Assembly (NCBI GenBank): GCA_014529385.2
Contig: CM043961.1
Location: 10,044,978 to 10,108,977 of the forward strand
DNA length: 64,000 nt
Direction: 5' to 3'
Source of the DNA: Adiantum capillus-veneris
Lineage: Eukaryota > Streptophyta > Polypodiopsida > Polypodiales > Pteridaceae
In this document: piece after piece, positions 10,861 to 21,483 of the stretch
Numbering within the stretch: the stretch's first letter is position 1
Layout: each line of letters begins with the position of its first letter
Notes under the pieces: generated by a model
Seen by the model: the letters and a program-made list of their open reading frames with translations, nothing else
The model's database searches: none
Told to the model about the DNA's origin: nothing
Made by a program: the position numbers and the translations under genes

Positions 10861-13800
10861 TTACTCTAATGTAGCATTGTAAGCATTGACAAGGTTCATA
10901 CTATCCTTAAGTTGTACTCCTTGCATCCATTTAGCATCTTCAAAAGGATAATTTTTGAACTTAATAAGATACCGTCGGATAATCTTACCATGTCGTAGTA
11001 CCTTGTCTTCATGCCGAAGGATAGCTTCGGGTTGTAGCACCTCTTCTTGGTCTTCAACTTCGGGAGGGTCTTCAATAATTGGTTCAATTGGTGGCTCTCC
11101 TTTGTAGGGCTTAAGTAAGCTTACATGAAAGGCATTGTGTATAAGCCAATGGTTGGGCAACTTGAGTTGATAAGCCGTCTCATTGATAGGCTTCAAGATT
11201 TGGAAAGGACCATAGTATCTTTTTGCTAGTTTAGCATAATACTTTTGATGGCCCGTAGGATTTTTGCCCGTCGTTTGCCTTAATCGAGCCTTAGGAAACT
11301 TGAGTAAGACCCAATCATTTTCTTTGAACATTAATGCTCTTCTGTGCTTATCAGCAGCAGCTTTTTTCCTTTGTTGAGAGATGGCTATAGCCTCCCTAAT
11401 CTTGTGAAAAGATTCTTGTAGGTCACGGCTATACTCATCGGCGGCGAAGATCTTCCCATGTACTTTCAGTAGCAAGGGACTTTTAGGTCTTCCTTCTATG
11501 ATCTCGAAAGGTGCTTTGCCCGTAGAAGTATGTACAGTATTATTGTAGGCATACTCTACTAGCGGTAAATACTTTTCCCATTGTGAGCGTTGATCTACTT
11601 CGGTAACATAAGTCTTGAGTAGATCGAGTATCGTAAGATTGGCTATCTCACTTTGGCCATCCGTTTGTGGGTGATAGGCCGAAGAGAAATTCAATCTTGT
11701 TCCTAGATTTTCAAAGAGACCTTTCCAGAAATTACTGGTCATTCTAGGATCTCTATCTGACACGATGGATGTGGGTAATCCATGGTGTTTGAAAATCTGA
11801 GATATGAAGAGAGTTGCCATTTGATGTGCCTTAATAGTCTTTTTGACAGGAATAAAATGTGCTTGCTTGCTAAACCTGTCGACTATTGTCCATATTCCTG
11901 TATTCCCATGGATAGACTTGGGTAATCCAAAGATGAAATCCATGGATATACTCTCCCATGGTGAATTTGGAATAGGCAATGGCTGGAGTAATCCAGGTTG
12001 CTTCCCTCTATCATACTTGGTCTTTTGGCATACTACACATTTTGAAACATACTCTTGTATGTCCACTTTCATGGTAGGCCAATAGAAATACATCTCTACT
12101 CCTCGGAGAGTAGGTTGAATACCTCTATGCCCTGCATATGGAGGAGCATGGGATTCATACATAACCTTCTCACGAAGGGAATGGGTAACACATAGCCTAT
12201 TGCCGTGGAGAAGATAACCATCCTGCAAGGTGAATGGTTCCTCTTTCTTCCCCAAAGCAAGGGCTGACATTATGTCTCTAAAGTCAGGGTCAGTAGCATA
12301 CTCATCTATCATAGAGGATAGATCATTGTGAGTAGCTATAGACACCGCATTAACTTTTGGTCGTCGTAAAAGTGCATCGGCAACTTGATTGTGCTTACCA
12401 GCTATGTGAGCAATATGGAAATTAAATTGCGAAAGAAAATTTGCCCACCTCATTTGTTTGTCGGAAAGCTTGGTTTGCGTCATGAAATACTTGAGACTTT
12501 GGTGGTCGGTTCGTAGGATAAATGGAGTCCCCAATAGGTAGTGCTTCCATGTGTCTAGGGCATGTAGAACAGCTAAAAGCTCTTTCTCATAAATGCCCAA
12601 GACTCGTTCATCACCATTGAGCCTTCGGCTCTCATATGCTATGGCATGCCCTTCTTGAAGCAAAACCGCTCCAAGGCAATCACCACAAGCATCACATTGG
12701 ACTTCAAATGTCTTTGAGAGATCCGGAAGCACGAGGACTGGTTGGGAAGTAAGCTTCTCTTTGAGTTTTTCAAAAGCATTTTGCTCCTTAGCAGTCCATA
12801 CAAACTTAACATTCTTCTTGGTTAAGTCGTGTAGTGGTCCTGCTACTTGAGAGAATTTTGCTATGAAGCGTCTATAGTATGCACACATACCAATAAAGCT
12901 TCTTAGCTCATGTAGATTCCTTGGGTTAGGCCATGATTTTATTACCTCTAACTTTGATGGATCCATACGAATACCATCGTGAGAGATAATATGGCCTAGA
13001 TATTGAATCTCTTGAAGGAAGAATTCACTTTTCTTTTGGTTGAGAAAAAGTTTGTTCTCCCTCAAGGCTTGAAAAATCACTTGGAGATGTTGCTTATGTT
13101 CCTCCAAAGACTTGGAGTAGATGATGATATCATCGAAGAACACTCCAGTGAATTTTCGATATGGTCTAAAAATTTTCTCCATCAAACGATTGAACGTAGC
13201 TGGTGCATTAGTCAAGCCAAAAGGCATGACTAGATATTCATAAAGACCAAATGTTGTGCGAAACGCGGTCTTTAAGATATCCTCATCCACTATCCTTATT
13301 TGATGATAGCCACTCTTAAGGTCAATCCTACTGAAGTAGGTAGAGCCTTGTAGCTTATCAAACAGATCTTCTACCCGAGGTACGGGAAATCTGTTTTTGA
13401 TAGTGATATGGTTTAGTGCTCGATAGTCCACATACATACGGTATGTACCATCTTTCTTTTGCACTAAAAGGACTGGAGAACAAAAGGGAGAGGAACTAGG
13501 CCTCACCATCCCTTTGTCTACCAGCTCTTGTACTTGCCTCATGATCTCCTCTTGTTGAGCTTGTGAGACTCGATAAGGAGGTTTGTTAGGCGGTGAGCTT
13601 CCTGGAAGGAGCTCAATACGATGGTCATCATCCCCTCGTTTTGGAGGTAGGTCCATAGGGATATCATCGATGAACACATCTTGGAATCCTTTTAGAAAAG
13701 TAGGCAAGTCTAACTCTTCTTGATTCCTATCATTTTCATTTGATGAAACATTATTAGCTTTTAGAGACTCTTTGACATAAATCATGTACGCAAAAACTGA

Positions 13801-15642
13801 GCTCTTCATTGATTTATCAAAAGAAAGAGGATTTACAAGTGGAATAGTGCGACCACGCTCACTAGCATCTATATACATGTTCTTTCCCCTGTAGGTGAAG
13901 TAAATTCTCCTTTCAGGGAACTTCATGTTGGCAGCCATGCGATCAAACCATGGTGCCCTTAGGATAACATCCTGATGTTGGAGGGGAGAGATGAAGAAGT
14001 CTTCTTTGTCGACATAGCTTTGGACATGAAGCCTCAACTTCCCAATCAAGGGAGTAACAGAGGCTTGTTGTCCCTTGAAAGCTGCATCAGCTGTTACTAT
14101 ATCTCCCATCTCAAAAGCTTGAATGCCCAACTTGGTGGCCAACTCTATTGATATGAAGTTGAGAGTAGAGCCAGGATCAAACAAGATGAAGGCATCATGC
14201 TCTCTTACCTTTCCCCAAGCATAGGAGAGTGATGATCCTTTGCAATGAGCATCCTCTTTTGGAGCTTCGATGGTGGAAGCCCTAGGAGTCTCATTGCGAG
14301 TATTCTTCTTGGGACAAGAACGATAGCCATGTCCTTGCTCCCCACACTTGAAACACTTATGGTCCTTGCGAAAAGCTTCAAGCTCTTCAGGAGAGAGTTT
14401 GTTTTTACCTTTGTAAACTCCCTTCTCCTTGGACCGATTGTTGTTGTTGTTGTTGGAAGTGCCTTGGGAATTATTTTGAGCATTGGATTTCCCCTTTGCA
14501 TCATTTTTATCTTTGTTTTCCATGGGCTTGACATTACGTCTAGCCCCTTGATGGAAATTGATGCGTGAAGCAACCATGGTGTGGTGGATTACTTCGGTAA
14601 TAGTACCGGGCCGTTGAGAGTTGATATATTCGGCCATCTCTTCAGGTAATCCCGCACAGAATTGTTGTCTTTGCTCGGCAAAGTCTATCTTTTGAAAGAC
14701 AGTAGCTTTGAGATGTAAATCCCAAAACTTATCTACATACTTGTTGATAGACTCATGAGAGAGGAGCTTCAAGCCGCGCCATTCGGTAAGAACTTTATCT
14801 TTAGTATCGCTTGGAAGAAATTGCTTCATGATGGAAACTCGTAGAGTTTTCCATGTCTTTGGGGCTTCTCCATTGCCACGAAGGCTAGCCCACCATTGAC
14901 GAGCTGATTTTTGGAAGTGCATAGCTACATGGCGTAGCTTGGAGGACTCTGTGAAGCCCTCGTCCCCAAAGGCCGCATCAAATTGCTGGATGAAGGCCAA
15001 CACTTTGTCGGTAGCACCAAAGGTGCCATCGTAGGTGAGAAAAGAGATACTCTTTCCTCCCTCCTTGAACTTCTTTAGCTTTTGTGACCTTCGCCATGCA
15101 GGAAATGATTTGCGATGTCCTCCCCTCTTGTATTCTCTAGGAGAATAGCCATAACTTTCATCGGAAGAGAAGGAAGGTGAAGAAGAAGGAGAAGAGGGTG
15201 ACCTCTTCCTAGCCCTTTTCTTCCTTTGTTTCCTCTCTTGCCTTTGAGAGTGATGAGGAGAAGGACTATGGGTTGCTCTTTTCCTCTTGGGAGGAGTAGG
15301 CGATCGTCTAGACCGCCTTCTTCGTGGAGCCACATCTTCAGAAGAACTTAGACTTTCATTGCTTTCTTTCTCTTTGGATTCCTCCTCTCGAATGGGAGAG
15401 AGTCTTCTTTTGGGGGTCTCTTCAAGAGGCCTCCTAAGCTCTCTCTCCTCTTGGAGAGGAAGGGAAATTCCATAAGCACGAAGTTGTTGAGTAACTTCGG
15501 CTTGCAAGGAAGGGTTGCCCATAGCTTGTTGCAACCTAGTCACAAGATAATTCACAAACATGGGAGCATCATCATTAGCACCTTCATGTGCAAAATCAAA
15601 GCTATCAATGTTCATTCTACTCTCTTGATTATTGTCAGCCAT
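10861..15642 (-). CDS. Gag-Pol polyprotein, Ty3/gypsy chromovirus, 1593 aa
   Basis: A single uninterrupted ORF; the ATG at 15642 is the first in frame. Approximate order is as follows. An Arg/Ser-rich N-terminus is followed by a Gag capsid-like region (residues 200-365, with QWWASLRG) and a CCHC zinc knuckle (CFKCGEQGHGYRSC, about 427). Protease has DPGSTLNFI (about 487), where the usual D-S/T-G triad reads D-P-G. Reverse transcriptase spans about 680-860 with FFDDIIIYS. RNase H has DACGDCLGAVLLQ (about 980) and TDHQSLKYF. Integrase has an HHCC finger and D-D-E region (SDRDPRMTSNFW, HPQTDGQSE, 1165-1330). A GPF segment and a C-terminal chromodomain-like stretch (RRYLIKFKNYPFEDAKW, about 1545) complete it. 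Gag and Pol share one frame with no shift. Copy-and-paste retrotransposition through cytoplasmic particles is the family's established mode. Confidence 0.97.
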   Translation of the reverse strand: MADNNQESRMNIDSFDFAHEGANDDAPMFVNYLVTRLQQAMGNPSLQAEVTQQLRAYGISLPLQEERELRRPLEETPKRRLSPIREEESKEKESNESLSSSEDVAPRRRRSRRSPTPPKRKRATHSPSPHHSQRQERKQRKKRARKRSPSSPSSSPSFSSDESYGYSPREYKRGGHRKSFPAWRRSQKLKKFKEGGKSISFLTYDGTFGATDKVLAFIQQFDAAFGDEGFTESSKLRHVAMHFQKSARQWWASLRGNGEAPKTWKTLRVSIMKQFLPSDTKDKVLTEWRGLKLLSHESINKYVDKFWDLHLKATVFQKIDFAEQRQQFCAGLPEEMAEYINSQRPGTITEVIHHTMVASRINFHQGARRNVKPMENKDKNDAKGKSNAQNNSQGTSNNNNNNRSKEKGVYKGKNKLSPEELEAFRKDHKCFKCGEQGHGYRSCPKKNTRNETPRASTIEAPKEDAHCKGSSLSYAWGKVREHDAFILFDPGSTLNFISIELATKLGIQAFEMGDIVTADAAFKGQQASVTPLIGKLRLHVQSYVDKEDFFISPLQHQDVILRAPWFDRMAANMKFPERRIYFTYRGKNMYIDASERGRTIPLVNPLSFDKSMKSSVFAYMIYVKESLKANNVSSNENDRNQEELDLPTFLKGFQDVFIDDIPMDLPPKRGDDDHRIELLPGSSPPNKPPYRVSQAQQEEIMRQVQELVDKGMVRPSSSPFCSPVLLVQKKDGTYRMYVDYRALNHITIKNRFPVPRVEDLFDKLQGSTYFSRIDLKSGYHQIRIVDEDILKTAFRTTFGLYEYLVMPFGLTNAPATFNRLMEKIFRPYRKFTGVFFDDIIIYSKSLEEHKQHLQVIFQALRENKLFLNQKKSEFFLQEIQYLGHIISHDGIRMDPSKLEVIKSWPNPRNLHELRSFIGMCAYYRRFIAKFSQVAGPLHDLTKKNVKFVWTAKEQNAFEKLKEKLTSQPVLVLPDLSKTFEVQCDACGDCLGAVLLQEGHAIAYESRRLNGDERVLGIYEKELLAVLHALDTWKHYLLGTPFILRTDHQSLKYFMTQTKLSDKQMRWANFLSQFNFHIAHIAGKHNQVADALLRRPKVNAVSIATHNDLSSMIDEYATDPDFRDIMSALALGKKEEPFTLQDGYLLHGNRLCVTHSLREKVMYESHAPPYAGHRGIQPTLRGVEMYFYWPTMKVDIQEYVSKCVVCQKTKYDRGKQPGLLQPLPIPNSPWESISMDFIFGLPKSIHGNTGIWTIVDRFSKQAHFIPVKKTIKAHQMATLFISQIFKHHGLPTSIVSDRDPRMTSNFWKGLFENLGTRLNFSSAYHPQTDGQSEIANLTILDLLKTYVTEVDQRSQWEKYLPLVEYAYNNTVHTSTGKAPFEIIEGRPKSPLLLKVHGKIFAADEYSRDLQESFHKIREAIAISQQRKKAAADKHRRALMFKENDWVLLKFPKARLRQTTGKNPTGHQKYYAKLAKRYYGPFQILKPINETAYQLKLPNHWLIHNAFHVSLLKPYKGEPPIEPIIEDPPEVEDQEEVLQPEAILRHEDKVLRHGKIIRRYLIKFKNYPFEDAKWMQGVQLKDSMNLVNAYNATLE

Positions 15643-16057
15643 GATAACAAAATTTTATGTATGTACTTAGTGTATGCTTTGGCAATTCAAAACCTTAGTT
15701 GCCACTCCTCTTAGCCTTTCAAAATCGGCTCTTAAGTATCTACACCCACGGCTCAAAGTGGTTAATTATAGAGAATAGAGGAGTAGGTCTAACATAGCAG
15801 AGTTGCCAAGGGCTAGCTCCTTTCGGACTTCTTATGGCTCAATAATGGTAAAGCCGTAGGCAAGTCTAAAAAGACTCCATTATTAAGTCCAAAGCTCCCG
15901 AGGTGTGCACCATCCCCCACATAGTGGGCTTAACAAAACCGGTATTAGATCCCAGTTCCACTTACTCTATTATAATTAACAACATCAACCATTTATAGGC
16001 TACTTAAGGACCTCTCTTCTTAAGCAAGAAAAGAGAAACCAAATGCTCTGATACCAA
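15643..16057 (-). other. 5' untranslated leader of the chromovirus
   Basis: About 415 bp between the primer-binding site and the Gag-Pol start codon, with no long ORF on the element's strand. Confidence 0.8.
16045..16056 (-). other. Primer-binding site, initiator tRNA-Met type
   Basis: TGGTATCAGAGC on the minus strand, one base inside the 5' LTR. It is complementary to the 3' end of plant tRNA-iMet, the usual primer for these elements. Confidence 0.92.
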
Positions 16058-17700
16058 TGTAATGGAATTTGCCTATTCAATTTGCGAATAGCGGAATTTA
16101 ATGAGAGTACTTTCAAGAAATGATTTTGTGAGCATAGCGGGTAGACATAATTGAAGATAGCAACATAATCATAGCAATTAGTTAACTTGGCATAGACAAC
16201 ACTTTTGCAAGAGAGAGAGTTTAGAGAACATGACAACAATTGAGGACCGGATTTATGTGGAGCCGGTCCCCCCTCCAATAGGCATTTGTATTATGATTTC
16301 TCCCATAAAGAGAGACTTGTTACAATACAGTCTTTGTGTTCCTTGTGACCTAGGTGATGCCATGAAGATGGAAGGCTTCATGCACCACAAACATAACATA
16401 AACTTGAAGAAAGCTTTAACTATCCCAAGCCTCAGTCCCAAGACCTCAAACACCTTCGAAGGTGGAGAGAGCTAGCAGGGAATGAGGGTAGGGAAGAGGA
16501 AGAAGAAACATTTCGTAGGAGAAAGAATTAGTTCCTCACTTATCATACTCTTGTTGCTAGCATACATAATAGCATAGTAATGAAGAAGAAGGAGATGGCA
16601 AGCTTAAGCATTGAAGCATGGCTCTTGGTTGGATTTGCACTCCATAGCCAAGAGTGTTGGTGTAGGCTCTCAACCTCTACTTGCTTGGAGAGGGAGCTCT
16701 TGCACTTTGCATAGCACACAATGCGAGTGCTTGTGAGTGTGTGTGGGTGAGTATACCCCCTAGGCACCCCCCTAGCTTGCTTGGGTCGACCCCCCCTTGT
16801 AGCTCATGCCTGAAGCTCATTGGACCCCTCCAGGCCTAGCCAATCACAAGCAGGAGCCATTACAAGCAACATGGGTAGCCTTGGGACAAGTGTCCCCCTT
16901 TCCCCTTTGAGAGAGAGGACTTGATAAATGCTAAAACAATTAGATAATTCATGTAATTTATCATTGGACCCCTTTGAAGCTTAGCCAATAGGCTTCAAGC
17001 AACACATGAAGGTAACATGGGTAGGGGCCTGACATGTGTCCTTGCTGCCTCTTCAAGTTGGGGCTTCCCTTGTGTGTGTGAGTGGGTGTTCTCTCTCTAG
17101 CTCCTAGGAAAAGGGCTCGCCCCCCCTCTTGTAGGAATGATTTTGACTTTAGGTGATCAAGCACCTTACTCATCAAGCATGACAAAGCACTTGAACTAGG
17201 GGGTGTTCCCACAAGCATCTCAGGCAAGCTTCTCAAGGCACCTCAAGTACCTTAATCATGCAGCAAGTCAAGCACCTCAAGCATGGAGCCAGTCAAGCAC
17301 CTCAAGCATCTTAATCAAGCACCTCAAGCATGAAAAACACCTCAAGCATGAAAAACACCTCAAGCATGACAAGCACCTCAAGCAGGACAAGCACCTCGAG
17401 CTTGGGCCGGGTTCCCACCTCAAGCTCAGCCCTAGCTTACTTAAGGTCAAAAGGACTTTTACACACATTTATTGGAGGTCTTCAATGAAGCTAACCCTAA
17501 GGTCTTATGCTCCATTGGTTAGCCTTGCTCTTTAATAGACCATCTCCCTTTTGGGCCCCTTTACATTGGCCCCGTGTTGAGATAGATCTAACAGCACATA
17601 CCTATATCTTAACACTTGTTCCCGTTTATTCTCCCACATTAAGTGATCAATTTAATATGAGAAAATCATTTGGGTTAGTTAGATATTAGATTTTATGACA
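16058..17700 (-). repeat. 5' LTR of the chromovirus (1643 bp)
   Basis: Matches the left LTR along its whole length by eye, apart from an extra 18-bp minisatellite unit near 17340. Transcription of the element should start in this copy. Confidence 0.97.
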
Positions 17701-17705
17701 GAATA
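17701..17705. repeat. Target-site duplication GAATA (right copy)
   Basis: Second copy of the 5-bp duplication flanking the chromovirus. Confidence 0.95.
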
Positions 17706-18105
17706 CTTCTCTGCAAAGTCAATAACTGATACAACGGCATACAACCCTTGAATTGTTGGGCTTGTCAGTGGAAGACAAAGTGTGCTTGATGAAGCTTGTG
17801 AGGATGGATCCCACCATACCATTGATGTGTTGACATACTGCTTGGCTTGCAAAACACTCTCCTATATCTTCACTTCTACAACCTATGGAGCAGGTGCAAA
17901 GGTGGCCTTTCCCGTTATACCTAAACTTGTTTTTTCCCATCTGATTAAAAGCCTCGTTGAAATAGAGCATTTGCACATGGGATACACAACAGCAAGTATA
18001 CCGCTCTTTCAACTTCCGAACAAAGTATAGATTTAATGCCTCAAAGCATCTAAGAGACAGTCCCACTGTAGGGTGAGCCTTCTTGAATCTTTGGTATATC
18101 TCAAC
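17706..18105 (-). pseudogene. Transposase, central exon (split from C-terminus by chromovirus)
   Basis: The exon starts after a TATAG acceptor at 18106-18108 and reads VEIYQRFKKAHPTVGLSLRCFEA, then KLKERYTCCCVSHVQM and a Cys-rich CTCSIGC segment. The VGLSxxxF...KERxxCCCxxHV block matches the central zinc-ligand-like region of the same RNase H-like transposase type as 7928-8876. It continues in frame from the upstream exon ending at 19371 (cag|gtt join). The coding sequence is interrupted at 17701 by the retrotransposon. Confidence 0.6.
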
Positions 18106-19370
18106 CTATATTACCAAAACAAAGAAGGTTAGAAAATTCCAGTGCAGATGGTAAAATTCCACTCGTGTAGTAGTGCCAAAACTGGTTGTAGACAGTACCA
18201 AATATGGTACAACCATCTTTGGTATTCTACCAAACTTTAAAAATCCAAAGTACCAAAATGTCATGTTGGGTAACCAATATGATTCATTTCTACCTTCTTT
18301 GGTACAATATAGAACCAATAGATAGCAGTACACAACGAAGTGGATTCTTCCATATTTGATATTGTCTTTAGGCTTTTGGTACTATGTAACCATTGGCATG
18401 CAAGAAAATACCAAATTGGGTAGTTCAAAGATGCTTGGGTACTATTCATGCAACCTTTGATACTATAACAGACTATTTCCATATTTGGTATCGTCTTTAG
18501 GCTTTTGGTACTATTTACAACCATTGGCATGCAAGAGAGTACCAAATTGCATAGTTTTTTGTATTGTCTTTAGGATTTTCGTACTATGTACAATCATTGG
18601 CATGCAAGAGAGTACCAACTTGGGTAGTTCATAGATGCTTGGGTACTATTCATGCAACCTTTGGTACTATTAGAGACTATTTCCATATTTGGTATTGTCT
18701 TTAGGATTTTGGTACTATGTACAACCATTGGCATGCAAGAGAGTACCAAATTGGATAGCTTTTGGTACTGTCTTGGTACTATGTACAACCATTGGCATGC
18801 AGGAGAGTACCAAATTTGGTGGTTTATAGAGGCTTGGTACTATACAAAGATCTTTGGCACTATTAAGCACCAGTGCCATATAACAAAAATTCAGATTCGA
18901 TATTGTCTGTGTGCTTTTGGCTCGTAGTAGAACTCCATGCAGAAGAGTGCCCATATTTGTACTTTGCAAATGCTTTGGTGATAAACAATAATGCTTTGGT
19001 GCTATACAAGGAGTAGGTTTGATATTTCACAAAGACTTTCGTACTACAAAATTAGACTTTGTTAAAATAGAGTGAGGCTTTGGTACTCTATAGATTGGCT
19101 TTGGCACCTCTAGAGAAGGAAAAGGTACTATACAAAGGCTTTGGTACTCTATAGATAGTCTTTGGAATTACTAGTATACAATTGAACGCCAAATTTGGTA
19201 CTACACAGGGGCTTTGTTTCTATGCAGGATAGCTTTGGAGCTACATAGAAATGCATTGGTAATGTATATAACCTTTTTAAGGTACTATACACACCCACTG
19301 CCATATAGTCTTGACCAAACTAGCCTTAAGGATTACCAAAAAAATTACAATTGCTAAGAGATGTTGGTAC
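18106..19370 (-). repeat. Transposase intron built of degenerate TTTGGTACTAT repeats
   Basis: The 1265-bp interval between a good donor (CCCAG|GTACCA) and acceptor (ATATAG|GTTGAG) on the minus strand is packed with imperfect GGTACTAT units. Many copies carry a longer segment, ACCATTGGCATGCAAGAGAG, followed by TACCAAATT. At least five such longer units lie between 18380 and 18820. The intron's own 5' end (GTACCA) resembles the repeat unit. Confidence 0.65.
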
Positions 19371-19857
19371 CTGGGAGTCATCGAGTAGATGCATAGGATG
19401 TTTGACGACGCTTTTCCTTCCAATTCTCTTTTTGCATGTGTCCTTCTTGTTAGGTGAAAATCCGGACTCTGATGTCCAAAAAGCATACACCAAATCTCTT
19501 GTTTCATTGGTGATAAGGGTTCCTTGAGGCAATTGTGTCTCACGTGCACTCAATGGAAACACTTCATTCTCATCTTTATTCTCCAGCCTTGAACTTGCAG
19601 CAGCTAAATTTCTTTGATGGATACCTAGGACACTAGCAATTTTAGATTGTTTTACTGATGTCACACATATACTATTGTTCACGATCATTGTCAAAGAGGT
19701 ACTCTTCACAAAAAGCTCACTTGTTGAGTGTGGGACCTTAATTTGAGTCAAAGTGTTGTTCACACCCGATATAATGGTCTCTTTGACATTGCTAAAATTT
19801 GATTTTTGCAGCTCCAAAAAAGCTTGGTGGTCGAAGAGTTGTTGAAATAGTTTGGCT
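19371..19857 (-). pseudogene. Transposase, N-terminal exon
   Basis: Minus-strand ORF of at least 163 codons ending at a splice donor. It has a helix-turn-helix-like segment (SKIASVLGIHQRNLAAA) followed by ETRDLVYAFWTSESGFSPNKKDT and RIGRKSVVKHPMHLLDDSQ. The order (short HTH, then xxFWxxxxxxSPNKKDxxxKRxGxK, then a link to the Cys-rich block) is characteristic of the transposase type described for the central and C-terminal parts. This exon has no internal stop, but the gene as a whole is inactivated. Confidence 0.6.
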
Positions 19858-20071
19858 TTTTTTCATTCCTTCACAATCCTAGTGTTTGCTTGCGCCAACA
19901 TCATGCCACCGCTGCACAAATATTCTTTGTTGTCCCGGCTTTTGGTAATCCAAGAGCAAAAGAAGGATGCCTTTCTTTGATTCTATGTTCCCGTTTCTTT
20001 GCCCAATTGTGAGGAAGAAAAGCCTAATAGTGAGACATGCCTAAATGGAAGTGCTAATGGGATGGCTTTGT

Positions 20072-20163
20072 ATCTGTTCATACGTGCTCAGACCACCTTC
20101 TATCTCGTCAAAAGAGAGCACATGTTGATCACCCGAGCTGTAATCTCTTGTAGTATAGTCCAT
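20072..20163 (-). CDS. Candidate first exon of the transposase gene
   Basis: An ATG at 20163 on the minus strand opens MDYTTRDYSSGDQHVLSFDE, then IEGGLSTYEQIQSHPI, before possible splice sites. It directly follows the (GA)n tract. The reading is protein-like, but the junction with the next exon is not certain. Confidence 0.35.
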
Positions 20164-20172
20164 TGGTAAGGA

Positions 20173-20229
<57 letters not shown>

Positions 20230-20288
20230 GACAATGGCTATGGAGCTTCATGGACCTTGCTGCTTGCTCACTGTGGCTGTCTCCAGCC

Positions 20289-20358
<70 letters not shown>

Positions 20359-20400
20359 GACAATGGCTATGGAGCAAGCAAGGTGCAAAATAAAAAACTT

Positions 20401-20449
<49 letters not shown>
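20173..20449. repeat. (GA)n/(GT)n microsatellite cluster with a duplicated 21-bp spacer
   Basis: Three (GA)n tracts (about 20173-20228, 20289-20357, 20419-20449) and a (GT)n tract (20401-20417). GCTGACAATGGCTATGGAGC occurs after the first and second GA tracts, so the block arose partly by duplication. Ser/Leu-rich and Arg/Glu-rich ORFs across it are repeat products. Confidence 0.92.
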
Positions 20450-20450
<1 letters not shown>

Positions 20451-20603
20451 GATGGAACCATAACCCCCCTGGTCCCGCCATCACCCCTCACCTCTTCTCT
20501 AGAGTGGCATGTTTCAAAATTTAGAAACGTCTTAAAAAACAAAGAAATATATGGCCCCTCTGCAATTCCAATTAAAGGTCCTTTTTGTACCGCCAAACCA
20601 TGA

Positions 20604-21073
20604 TTTCAGCCAAAAATAGATGCACAAGCTAACCTCTATGGCCTTCTTCTTTGTGTTCTTTTTTCCACTTCAAAACATAGACTTTTAAACCTTGTCTGCA
20701 ACAATCCAGACAGAGTTAATGGCTCAAATATTCTCAAAATGAGACAATCTTGGTCTCAATTGAAAACCCTTGAAGGATACTATCTTGCAAGAACTTATTA
20801 AAGAATACTAATTACTAATTGAGCCAAATCAATTTGGAGGGTAGTGGTGCAAGAGGTAGACTCAAGAACATGCCCACATACATTGGGCGGAGTCCACCTG
20901 TATTCAGTAGCACACTATCATAGGAATAATTTACACAAAAACCTGGAGTCCTTGTAGCATCACATGAATGTCAAGGGTTTAAGAGGTCTAAAAAACACAA
21001 GCCCGAGATAGTTGAGGGAGTTTTTGTACCTTCAGCAGATGGTCTTAATGCTTCAAGACTAGCTATGGAGTCA
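20604..21073. other. No gene recognised
   Basis: AT-rich spacer between the microsatellite cluster and the copia-type element. I see nothing in it. Confidence 0.5.
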
Positions 21074-21078
21074 AGAGT

Positions 21079-21483
21079 TGTTAGGTTATGTGGGATTTTG
21101 CCTATGTTGTTTACTTCTTTGTGTGTAATATAGCTTGTCTACATGGACCTTGATTGGCATATATTCATGTGCTAGGCTTATGCTTAGTCCTGAGTGTACT
21201 AAAGGACGTGTGATGTGTATTTGAGCCCTATTTCAGCCTCCACACTTCTAGGTCAGCCCCATATTTGAGGGGCTGATTTGGGAGTGTTCTTGGACACATA
21301 TGGACTTGCACTACCTTCTCTAGCCCTCTTTGAAGGTGCTATCATGTAGAGTTTCATTTACTTCAATAATAAAAGTTTATTCTGTATTTGTTTTCTCTCT
21401 TGGTGCATGTGTTGATTAAGAATGTACTTAATTTTTAATCTCTAGTATGCATAAGCGATGAGGTCTTCCCAACATAGCCATCA
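21079..21483 (+). repeat. 5' LTR of the gag-only copia-type element
   Basis: Shares the GTATTTGAGCCCTATTTCAG and TGATTTGGGAGTGTTCTTGG segments with the right LTR, with scattered differences and small indels. Confidence 0.85.

Larger units (their letters stand above)
8877..17700 (-). mobile_element. Complete Ty3/gypsy chromovirus-type LTR retrotransposon
   Basis: An 8.8-kb element in minus orientation. It has two LTRs starting TG and ending CA, a tRNA-iMet primer-binding site, one long intact Gag-Pol ORF with a C-terminal chromodomain-like segment, a polypurine tract and a GAATA duplication. By eye the LTRs differ only by one 18-bp repeat unit (1625 versus 1643 bp), so insertion was very recent. 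It sits inside the transposase gene whose halves flank it. Every part needed for autonomous transposition appears to be present. Confidence 0.97.

Noticed and set aside
11843-15714. ORFs on the plus strand and other frames across the chromovirus
   Set aside because: Shadows of the Gag-Pol reading frame without independent support.
20129-20603. Ser/Leu-rich and Arg/Glu-rich ORFs
   Set aside because: They are translations of the (GA)n and (GT)n microsatellites in several frames; the same applies to ORFs at 1148-1357, 26032-26260 outside exon 7, 41312-41672, 41720-42019 and 63003-63406.
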